Shown: positions 8,001 to 15,146 of the stretch, one piece after another | Position numbering within the stretch: position 1 is the first letter of the stretch | Layout: each line of letters begins with the position of its first letter | Source of the DNA: an uncultured Clostridia bacterium | GTDB lineage: Bacteria; Bacillota; Clostridia; Christensenellales; Borkfalkiaceae | NCBI GenBank assembly: GCA_934271725.1 | Contig: CAKQSC010000011.1 | Coordinates: forward strand, 1 to 21,277 | Direction: 5' to 3' | Length of the DNA: 21,277 bases | The notes under the pieces: model-generated | The model's input: only the letters and a program-made list of their open reading frames with translations | Database searches by the model: none | Told to the model about the DNA's origin: nothing | Made by a program: the position numbers and the translations under genes

Positions 8001-10256
8001 ATGAATTACGATTTTAATATCAAAAAAGGAATATTCACGTTAAACAATCCCGAAACGGGCAAAGATTGGAGCAATCATTTGTTTAACGGTTTAAGTTATA
8101 TCACAAGCATAACGCACACAGGGGCTACTTATTCGAGATACGTAAACGAAAACTCCGTTCAGGTTACGCTTAACTGTCCGCTTTCGTCCTATCTTTATTT
8201 AAGGGACGCGGACAGCAAAAAATACTGGAACGTCGCGGGGTATCCGTCGCTTAACAAAATAAGCGATTATAAGTGCGAACACGGTCAGCAATTCACTCGT
8301 ATTTCGTCCAAAGCGCATAAAATAAAGGCTTCCGTAACGTATGCTATCGCGCAAAACGACACTCGCGAAGTATGGAAAGTAACGCTTAAAAACCTTGACG
8401 ACAAATCCCGCACGATAGACCTTTTCGCAACGACGGCTTTCGATCTTAACGGGTTTAGTCAACCCGTGTATTACAGTTCGGTTACCACGTCGTTTACCGA
8501 ATACGTCAAAGAGGCGAATGCGGTTTTTAACGAAAACAGAGATCCTTATTGCCCGCACGAACGTTGTTCGGGCTATATATCGTCGAGCGAATCCGTTTAT
8601 TCTTACGACGGCAATTACGAAAAATTTATCGGAACTATGGGAACGCAGACGAAGCCGTATATACTCGAACACGGACTCGATTGCACGCGTTCGACGGCTA
8701 CCGTAAGAACGAGAGGCGGTATACTTCAAAACCGCGTAACGCTTAAAGAGGGCGAAGAAAAGGTCGTTTATTATATTCTCGGACTTACAACCGACAAGAA
8801 TACGCTTATAACTTCCTATCCGAAGTTCATTTCGGAGAGCGAAAACATTATAGAGGGAGCGTTAAACGGCGAAGACCGCTTCGGCAACCTTCGTACCGTT
8901 TGCCCCGAGAGACAATTCAACCGCATTTTAAACTTCTGGGCGGAACATCAGGTTTCCTATTGCATGCTCGGTAAAAAGGCGGTAAGAGACAACGCGCAAC
9001 TCGGTATGGCAATGCTCAACTTCAATTTACCTCTTGCGAAAAAGACTATCAACGAATGTGTCGCTCATCAATATAAAGACGGACACGCCGTTCTTACCTG
9101 GTACCCGTATCTTGAACCGAATATTTATTCCGATCCGTCGGCGTGGATGATATACGCCGTCTGCGGATATATAAAAGAGTCGGGCGATTTCGGTTATCTC
9201 GATACAGAACTCGATTATCTGGACGGCGGAAAAGCAACCGTATACGAGCATTTGAAACAAGCGATAAAATGGTTTGAGAGAGAGGATAATTACGGCGTAA
9301 ACGGATTGCCGAGAATACATCACGCCGACTGGAACGACGCGCTTAATATTCCCGACGACAAGGCGGAATCGGTAATGATGGCTATGCTTATATGCAAAGC
9401 GTACGACGATATGACGGAACTTGCCGTTTATACGGGCGACCGCGCTTATGCGGAAGAACTTAAAAAATCCAAAGAAAAACTCGCAAAGGTTACCAACGAA
9501 AAAGCGTTTAACGGAGATTATTACGTAAGGGCGTTTTCCAAATACGGCGTCGTCGGCGACAAAACGTGCGTCAACGGCGGCAAGATTTACGTAAATACTC
9601 AAAGTTGGTCTATTCTTTCGGGAGTATGCCCCGAAAACAGACTCGATAAAGTTATTACCGCAATGGATTCCACCGAAACGGATGAGGGAATACCTATGTG
9701 CTCGCCCCCGTACGAACGTTACGATGAAACGGTGGGCAGAATGAGCGGAATGTTAAAAGGCGTTTACGAAAACGGCGGTATATACAACCACGCCGGTTGT
9801 TTCAAGGTAATGGCGGACTGCAAACTTCATAGGGGCAATAACGCCGTAAACGCGCTTAAAAAAATCGCGCCGGACGGGAAATGCAACCCCTCGTCGAAAA
9901 CGACAACCGAGCCGTATGTGTTTACGAACTGCTATTTAAAACACCCGTCGGTAGATATGCAGGTAGGCTTTTCCTGGCAGACGGGAACTTCCGCCTGGGG
10001 ACTTATGTGCTATTACGAGGGTCTTTTAGGGCTTCAACGCGGTTACGACGGTATGCATATAAACCCGTCTTTGCCCGATGAATGGAAAACTTGCGAGGCT
10101 TACAGAAATTACCGCGGAAACAGACTGCACGTAAAATATTATAACAGGGGCGGTAAGAAAGTTAAACTGACGGTAGACGGAAAGAAGATAAAAGGAAACG
10201 TAGTGCCTTTGTTCGACGATAACGGCGAGCATACGGTTAAAGTCGAGTTGGTGTAA
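8001..10256 (+). CDS. GH94-family glycoside phosphorylase (cellobiose / chitobiose phosphorylase type)
   Basis: Cytoplasmic enzyme that would split a beta-linked disaccharide or oligosaccharide with phosphate, giving a sugar 1-phosphate. It has 751 residues and no signal peptide. The N-terminal beta-sandwich domain (about 1-290) carries the GH94 opening with W-S-N-H-L-F-N-G. The (alpha/alpha)6 barrel follows, with H-A-D-W-N-D at 441-446, the motif that holds the catalytic acid in this family (Asp443 or Asp446). N-G-G-I-Y-N-H at 591-597 and T-G-T-S-A-W at 661-666 match the phosphate-site region. A C-terminal beta domain closes the protein. The ATG has AAGGCGG upstream and is 12 bases from the previous stop. 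Which disaccharide is used (cellobiose, chitobiose or another) cannot be decided. Neighbouring deacetylases would fit N-acetylglucosamine-containing substrates, but this is inference. Confidence 0.85.
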   Translation: MNYDFNIKKGIFTLNNPETGKDWSNHLFNGLSYITSITHTGATYSRYVNENSVQVTLNCPLSSYLYLRDADSKKYWNVAGYPSLNKISDYKCEHGQQFTRISSKAHKIKASVTYAIAQNDTREVWKVTLKNLDDKSRTIDLFATTAFDLNGFSQPVYYSSVTTSFTEYVKEANAVFNENRDPYCPHERCSGYISSSESVYSYDGNYEKFIGTMGTQTKPYILEHGLDCTRSTATVRTRGGILQNRVTLKEGEEKVVYYILGLTTDKNTLITSYPKFISESENIIEGALNGEDRFGNLRTVCPERQFNRILNFWAEHQVSYCMLGKKAVRDNAQLGMAMLNFNLPLAKKTINECVAHQYKDGHAVLTWYPYLEPNIYSDPSAWMIYAVCGYIKESGDFGYLDTELDYLDGGKATVYEHLKQAIKWFEREDNYGVNGLPRIHHADWNDALNIPDDKAESVMMAMLICKAYDDMTELAVYTGDRAYAEELKKSKEKLAKVTNEKAFNGDYYVRAFSKYGVVGDKTCVNGGKIYVNTQSWSILSGVCPENRLDKVITAMDSTETDEGIPMCSPPYERYDETVGRMSGMLKGVYENGGIYNHAGCFKVMADCKLHRGNNAVNALKKIAPDGKCNPSSKTTTEPYVFTNCYLKHPSVDMQVGFSWQTGTSAWGLMCYYEGLLGLQRGYDGMHINPSLPDEWKTCEAYRNYRGNRLHVKYYNRGGKKVKLTVDGKKIKGNVVPLFDDNGEHTVKVELV

Positions 10257-10257
10257 A

Positions 10258-10971
10258 ATGTACGAAAAATATCTCGTAATGAGTTTTGACGACGGAACTA
10301 CGCAGGACGAAAGGGTAATATCGGTTTTGAGAAAATACGGGCTTACCGCAACTTTCAATATTAACTCGGGAAGACTCGGCGAAAAAGAAGAAATACCTGT
10401 CGTCGCCTACGACGGTAAACCGCTTCGGCACGATAAGGTAACGGCGGAGCAAATAAAACGTGGACTGTACGACGGTTTTGAAATAGCCTGTCACGGTTTT
10501 ACTCATGCAAGTCTGCCGTCGCTCGGCGACGAAGAGGCGAAAAAAGAGATTTACGACGATTACGAAAAACTTTCTTCAATCGTAAAAGAAAAGCCTTTCG
10601 GCATAGCGTATGCAGGTGCCGATCCGAACTTCGACGAACGAATAATAAAAATACTTAAAGAGGGCAAAAAACTCTTTTACGGAAGAACGATAGAGGAAAC
10701 TCATTCCTTTTCTTTGCCGACGGATTTTTATAAATGGAACCCGACTTGTCAGTTCAGGGGCGACGAACTTATGAAACGCGCGGAAGAGTTTTTTAACCTC
10801 GCGCCGAAAGGTAAAGACGTTTTGTTTTTCGTGTGGGGACATTCTTACGAGTTCGATTTAAACGCGGACAGTCGTGATAAACTCGAATATTTTTGTAAAG
10901 AAATTAGAAACCGTAAAGACGTAATTTGTCTTACGTGCAAAGATTTTTATTTACGGAGCGTGAAGAAATGA
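10258..10971 (+). CDS. Polysaccharide deacetylase family protein, cytoplasmic (NodB-like)
   Basis: Probable metal-dependent de-N- or de-O-acetylase of the CE4/NodB fold, 237 residues. There is no signal peptide: the protein opens directly on the first NodB motif, M-S-F-D-D-G (Asp11-Asp12). The metal-binding His pair is in C-H-G-F-T-H (His79, His83). The later W-G-H-S motif (His195) is also present. The usual motif-3 proline is altered: Y-A-G-A stands where the next gene has Y-P-G-G. The lack of a secretion signal is unusual for CE4 enzymes, most of which act on cell-wall or extracellular glycans, and suggests work on imported fragments. The ATG is one base from the GH94 stop codon and the gene overlaps the next by four bases. 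Substrate unknown. Confidence 0.85.
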   Translation: MYEKYLVMSFDDGTTQDERVISVLRKYGLTATFNINSGRLGEKEEIPVVAYDGKPLRHDKVTAEQIKRGLYDGFEIACHGFTHASLPSLGDEEAKKEIYDDYEKLSSIVKEKPFGIAYAGADPNFDERIIKILKEGKKLFYGRTIEETHSFSLPTDFYKWNPTCQFRGDELMKRAEEFFNLAPKGKDVLFFVWGHSYEFDLNADSRDKLEYFCKEIRNRKDVICLTCKDFYLRSVKK

Positions 10972-11774
10972 AAAAATTGTTTTTATTCTTTATGTTGCTC
11001 GCGGTAAGTTTGCAATGCTTCGGTTGCGGTAAGAAAGGAGATAATAAAGAAATGAACACGCCAAAAAAGTATTTTACAATGAGTTTCGACGACGGAACGT
11101 ACGAAGACGAAAAGATGATAAGCCTTTTAAAGAAATATAACGTTTCGGCGTCTTTTTGCATAAACACCGGTCTTATGGACGGCAACGACGTCATCGAAGT
11201 TATGGGTAAATGGCGGAGAATGAGTCTCGAATACGCCAAAGAGAAAGGCGTTTACGACGGTTTCGACGTCATCTCGCACGGATATTATCACCGCGATATG
11301 ATTTTGCAAAGCGCGGACGACGTCATATCCGAAACGAACGACGACTGCGCAAAAATAAAAGAGTTGACGGGCAAAAAAACGGTGGGTTTCGCATATCCCG
11401 GCGGTACGGCGCATTACGACGATTCCGTAATATACGCGTTGCTTGACGGAACGGACGTGCGTTTCGCAAGAGATACGGACGACACTTACGGATTTTCCCT
11501 TCCCGCAAACTTTATGGCGTGGAAGCCTACTTGCAGTTTGCTCGATAACAGACTTATGCAGGTGGCGAAAGAGTTCGTGGAAAGCGAGGCGACGGAAGAT
11601 ATGCTTTTTTACGTATGGGATCATCCGTGGGCGATTACCGCAAACAACAAGTGGGAAGCCGTTGAAAACTTTTTGAAATACGTTTCGGGAAGAGAGGACG
11701 TCGTGTACGTAAGCAATACGGAGTTTTATAATCTTTTTAAAGACAAAATCCCGTCGAAAGGAATAGTATATTGA
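10968..11774 (+). CDS. Polysaccharide deacetylase family lipoprotein (NodB-like), paralogue of the preceding gene
   Basis: Extracellular counterpart of the previous gene, 268 residues. I chose the ATG at 10968, which overlaps the previous stop (ATGA) and has GGAG nine bases upstream. A TTG 42 bases earlier would put a charged stretch before the signal peptide. Signal peptide with Cys20 in C-F-G-C, a weak but usable lipobox. NodB motifs: M-S-F-D-D-G (Asp41-Asp42), S-H-G-Y-Y-H (His104, His108), A-Y-P-G-G at 142-146, and Y-V-W-D-H-P near 215-220. The last differs from W-G-H-S in the first copy. The two proteins align over their full length, so this looks like a duplication with one copy gaining an export signal. 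The substrate is probably the same class of acetylated sugar outside the cell. Confidence 0.87.
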   Translation: MKKLFLFFMLLAVSLQCFGCGKKGDNKEMNTPKKYFTMSFDDGTYEDEKMISLLKKYNVSASFCINTGLMDGNDVIEVMGKWRRMSLEYAKEKGVYDGFDVISHGYYHRDMILQSADDVISETNDDCAKIKELTGKKTVGFAYPGGTAHYDDSVIYALLDGTDVRFARDTDDTYGFSLPANFMAWKPTCSLLDNRLMQVAKEFVESEATEDMLFYVWDHPWAITANNKWEAVENFLKYVSGREDVVYVSNTEFYNLFKDKIPSKGIVY

Positions 11775-13522
11775 AAAAATCGATTTGTATTTTAGCGGTT
11801 GCTCTGTTGCTCGTTTTATCTATGCCCGTTTTTTCCGCTTACGCCTTTTCGGGCGAACAAATTGCGGAAACTACGACGGAAAGCGGACTTAAAACTCCGC
11901 CGATAGTCGTTTCGGACGTTACCACGGCGGAAGAACTGCAACGCTTGACCGGCGAAGGAAAACCCGTTCAGGCGATTTTCACGTTGGACGGAAACGGTAA
12001 CGTCGTTGGCAAGTCGGGCGAAAAACTGTGCGAATTGTCATCTGCGGTAGATATCGCTAAAAACGGCGTTTTGCCCGTCTTTAAAATAAAGAAAGGTTTT
12101 TCGGACGGTTTCATCGCGCTGTACGAAGAAAAAATCGCTATTGACGACGTTTCCGTAATGTCGGACGACGCGGAAACCGTAAAAAAGGTAAAAGAAAAAT
12201 ATCCCGCGGTGCGCGGAATAACCGAGTTCGACGAAAACGCGGATATAACTGAAATACCTTCCGCAATGAACGAAAATCTTTCGCTCATCTGCGTTTTGCC
12301 GGAAGAACTCGCAACGACCGAAAACGTATCTTACGTTCAGGCAAGATTCAAAACGGTGTGGGTAAAAGCCGAATCGGACGAAAAAATATCTTTAAAAAAC
12401 TGCGTAAACAGCGGTTGTTTCGGCGTGGTTACGGAAAACTCCGTATCTGCGAACGAGGTTCTTAAAGAGTATTCGGAAGGTGTTTCGAGAACGCCTTTTA
12501 ACGTAGCGCACAGGGGGCTTCCCAACGCGTATAACGAAAACTCGGTAAGCGGAACGAAAGTATCGATAGAGGCGGGCGCGACTCACGTAGAACTCGACTG
12601 CTACCTTACCACCGACGACGAAATAGTCTTTATGCACGACGCGAATCTTGCAAGAACGTCTACCGGAACGGGAAATATAGAAGATTATTCCTCGGAGCAA
12701 CTTTCGAGAATGCGTTTGAAGCAATTTGCGGACGAAGAGATACCTTTCTTTGAAGACGTTGCGGAAACTCTTAAAGACAGCGGTGTAATACTCGTTCTCG
12801 AAATAAAATCGCAAAAAGAAAATATCGTAAACGTTCTTAAAGAAAAACTCGACAAAGAGTTCGGGTGGTTTAAAAATTATCTTACCGTCATTTCTTTTCA
12901 TCAGGAACAACTTGAAAAAATGAAAGAGATACTGCCCGAAATACCGACTGCAAACCTTTCGGGCGCGTCGTCCGACGATTTGACAAAAATACTTACCGTT
13001 TGCGGTGAATATAATTGCGCCGTCGACTATAATATGGGCGCGATAGACAAGACGAAAAGAACGGCTTTAATAGACAGAGGGTTTATTCCATGGACGTGGA
13101 CGTACGGCGGAGAACCGACAATAGTAAACGGACTCGAAACGGGTATTCCCGCAATGACAAACAACGACGCCGACGCGTTGACTAATCTGCCGAGATACAT
13201 AGAAATAAACCCCGTGCAATCGAAAAAGCCGATTGTCGGCGAGGAAATCGATCTTACGGTAAAAGAGTATTCGGGCGAACAAAAAAGCGTTAAAGGTATC
13301 GTTACGGACGTTAAAGAAACGGGTAAGGGCAAATACGAAGTTGTTGCTACTTACAATCCCGAGGAATATTACCTTGCGACGGTTTTTTATACGCAAAAGA
13401 AAACGGTTACGGTAAAGAAACGCGGTTGTTTTTCCGCGGTGTCGGGGTTTGCCGTGGTTTTGCCTGTTTTGGCTACTTTCGCGATAATATCGCACGGGAA
13501 AAGGAAAGACGAAAATGAATGA
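11771..13522 (+). CDS. Membrane-anchored glycerophosphodiester phosphodiesterase family protein
   Basis: Likely hydrolyses glycerophosphodiesters outside the membrane; 583 residues. The start is TTG, overlapping the previous stop by four bases (TTGA), with AAAGGA upstream. The signal peptide begins exactly there and ends near S-A-Y-A|F (residue 25). The catalytic GDPD barrel (about 243-475) keeps the key residues: A-H-R-G (His247, Arg248), E-N-S (Glu256), V-E-L-D (Glu274, Asp276), M-H-D (His289) and L-E-I-K (Glu344). Residues about 44-236 look like a second, degenerate GDPD-like half: V-R-G-I-T-E-F and C-F-G-V-V-T-E-N-S resemble C-terminal barrel strands but lack the catalytic residues. A beta-rich spacer (about 477-548) leads to R-G-C, a hydrophobic helix and K-R-K-D. 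Between deacetylases and rhamnosidases, it may remove glycerol phosphate from a substituted glycan (inference). Confidence 0.88.
   Translation: MKKSICILAVALLLVLSMPVFSAYAFSGEQIAETTTESGLKTPPIVVSDVTTAEELQRLTGEGKPVQAIFTLDGNGNVVGKSGEKLCELSSAVDIAKNGVLPVFKIKKGFSDGFIALYEEKIAIDDVSVMSDDAETVKKVKEKYPAVRGITEFDENADITEIPSAMNENLSLICVLPEELATTENVSYVQARFKTVWVKAESDEKISLKNCVNSGCFGVVTENSVSANEVLKEYSEGVSRTPFNVAHRGLPNAYNENSVSGTKVSIEAGATHVELDCYLTTDDEIVFMHDANLARTSTGTGNIEDYSSEQLSRMRLKQFADEEIPFFEDVAETLKDSGVILVLEIKSQKENIVNVLKEKLDKEFGWFKNYLTVISFHQEQLEKMKEILPEIPTANLSGASSDDLTKILTVCGEYNCAVDYNMGAIDKTKRTALIDRGFIPWTWTYGGEPTIVNGLETGIPAMTNNDADALTNLPRYIEINPVQSKKPIVGEEIDLTVKEYSGEQKSVKGIVTDVKETGKGKYEVVATYNPEEYYLATVFYTQKKTVTVKKRGCFSAVSGFAVVLPVLATFAIISHGKRKDENE
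13424..13519 (+). other. C-terminal Gly-Cys / helix / basic anchor signal of the glycerophosphodiesterase
   Basis: The last 32 residues begin G-C-F-S-A-V, continue as a hydrophobic segment and end in H-G-K-R-K-D-E-N-E. Same length and layout as the tail of the large surface protein. Shared positions are a basic residue before G-C, then S, a small residue and V. Confidence 0.5.
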
Positions 13523-15140
13523 AATAACACAGATATTACCCGTCAGAATAGCGTTGACGGAAGGAAAAATCGAAAATGCGGTTTCGCTGTTGAAAGAAAA
13601 AACAAAGCAGATAGGACTCGGCGAAAACGACGTCGCTACCGTTGACGGAAAATGCAGACTCGTTCTCGATTTCGGCAAAGAACTTTGCGGAGGGGTTCGC
13701 GTTCTGATGCACTATATAAACGACGGCGAACCCGTGAGGATACGTTTCGGCGAGTCGCTTACGGAAGCGATTACTCCCGTCGGCGTAAAAAACGCCACAA
13801 ACGACCATTCGCCAAGGGATTTTTTCGTCGATTTTCCGCAACTTTCGGACGGAAGATACGGGCAGACGGGCTTTCGGTTCGTGTGTTTAGACTTTTCGGG
13901 CGGAAAATACAGAATTAAAAGCGTTATAGCGGAAAACGAAACGGAAGAACACGAAACGAAAGGCTTTTTCGAGTGTTCCGATCCGCTCGTTAACCGTATA
14001 TACGAAGTTTCGCGCTACACTCTTTCGCTTTGCCTGCAACGGGGTATGATTTGGGACGGAGTAAAACGCGACAGACTTGTATGGATAGGGGATTTACACC
14101 CCGAAACAATGGGGCTTTTGTACACGACGGGCGGTATAAAAAACATTGAAAACTGCCTCGATTTCGCAACGGAAGAAACCCCGCCCGACTGTTTTATGAA
14201 CGGTCTTACGGCATACTCGTTCTGGTGGATAATAACGCTTTACGACTACTACCGTTTTACGGGCAAAAAAGAAATCGTGAACAAACACGCGGACTATTTG
14301 TATAAACTTACCGTAAATATAGAAAAACATATCGGTAATGACGGAAGTACGAGTTTCCCCGACGGATTTTTGGACTGGCCTACAAGCGGAACGAAAGACG
14401 CGGAAGAGGGGGTTGTTTCCCTTTGTAGAATCGCTTGCGAAAGAGCCTCCGTATTGCTTGAAATTGCGGGTAAAGACAATTCGTTTGCAAAAAGCGCGGT
14501 AGAAAAAATCACTCGCAGAAAGAAAATCGCAATTAAAGCAAAACAAGCGGTTGCTATACGTTATCTTTCTTTCGGAAAAGACGAAAAAGAAACGGCGGAA
14601 TTGCTTGTAAACGGCGGTGCGAAAGGTCTTTCCACGTTTATGAGTTATTATATTTTAACCGCGATATCGCGTACGGACGGCGTTAAAAACGCGTTGAACA
14701 TAATGAAAGAGTATTACGGCGGAATGTTGGATAAAGGCGCCACGACATTCTGGGAAGATTTCGATGTAGAGTGGATAAAGGACAGCGGAAGAATAGACGA
14801 ATTGCCGAAAGAAGGACTTAAAGACGTTCACGGCGATTACGGTAACTATTGCTATAAAGGGTTCCGTCATTCCCTTTGCCACGGCTGGTCGTGCGGTCCC
14901 GTTGCGTTTTTGTCCGAAAACGTTCTCGGCGTAAAAGTAGATGATTTCGGTTGCAAAAAAATAACGGTATCTCCGTCGCTCGGCGATTTGAAGTTTGCAA
15001 AAGGCGGTGTTCCCACGCCGTACGGTACGGTGGAAATATCGCATACGGCAACGGAAAAAGGCGTTAAAACGGAAATCGTCGCGCCGAAAGAAATAGAAAT
15101 ATCGACGCTCGGTTGCGAAGCGGAAATTAAAAGGGTATAA
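13515..15140 (+). CDS. Compact GH78-type alpha-L-rhamnosidase-like protein
   Basis: Probable cytoplasmic exo-alpha-L-rhamnosidase, 541 residues, no signal peptide. A short N-terminal beta domain (about 45-145) with L-D-F-G-K-E-L-C-G-G and a single-strand F-R-F-V motif precedes the helical barrel. The GH78 signature D-G-V-K-R-D-R-L-V-W-I-G-D spans 181-193. Asp181, Asp186 and Asp193 have the same spacing (+5, +12) as the catalytic-site acids of Bacillus RhaB. F-W-E-D-F near 412-416 likely gives the general base (Glu414). A C-terminal beta domain includes I-T-V-S-P-S-L-G. Many GH78 enzymes run to 700-1000 residues with extra N-terminal beta domains, so this is a minimal form. It overlaps the previous gene by eight bases and has AAGGA nine bases upstream. 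Some GH78-like proteins cut other deoxy-sugars or uronates, so specificity is not certain. Confidence 0.82.
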   Translation: MNEITQILPVRIALTEGKIENAVSLLKEKTKQIGLGENDVATVDGKCRLVLDFGKELCGGVRVLMHYINDGEPVRIRFGESLTEAITPVGVKNATNDHSPRDFFVDFPQLSDGRYGQTGFRFVCLDFSGGKYRIKSVIAENETEEHETKGFFECSDPLVNRIYEVSRYTLSLCLQRGMIWDGVKRDRLVWIGDLHPETMGLLYTTGGIKNIENCLDFATEETPPDCFMNGLTAYSFWWIITLYDYYRFTGKKEIVNKHADYLYKLTVNIEKHIGNDGSTSFPDGFLDWPTSGTKDAEEGVVSLCRIACERASVLLEIAGKDNSFAKSAVEKITRRKKIAIKAKQAVAIRYLSFGKDEKETAELLVNGGAKGLSTFMSYYILTAISRTDGVKNALNIMKEYYGGMLDKGATTFWEDFDVEWIKDSGRIDELPKEGLKDVHGDYGNYCYKGFRHSLCHGWSCGPVAFLSENVLGVKVDDFGCKKITVSPSLGDLKFAKGGVPTPYGTVEISHTATEKGVKTEIVAPKEIEISTLGCEAEIKRV

Positions 15141-15146
15141 CGGTGT

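Noticed and set aside
10926..10967. Upstream TTG start for the second deacetylase
   Set aside because: It would place 14 mostly charged residues before a clear lipoprotein signal peptide. The ATG at 10968 has GGAG at good spacing and a four-base overlap with the previous gene.
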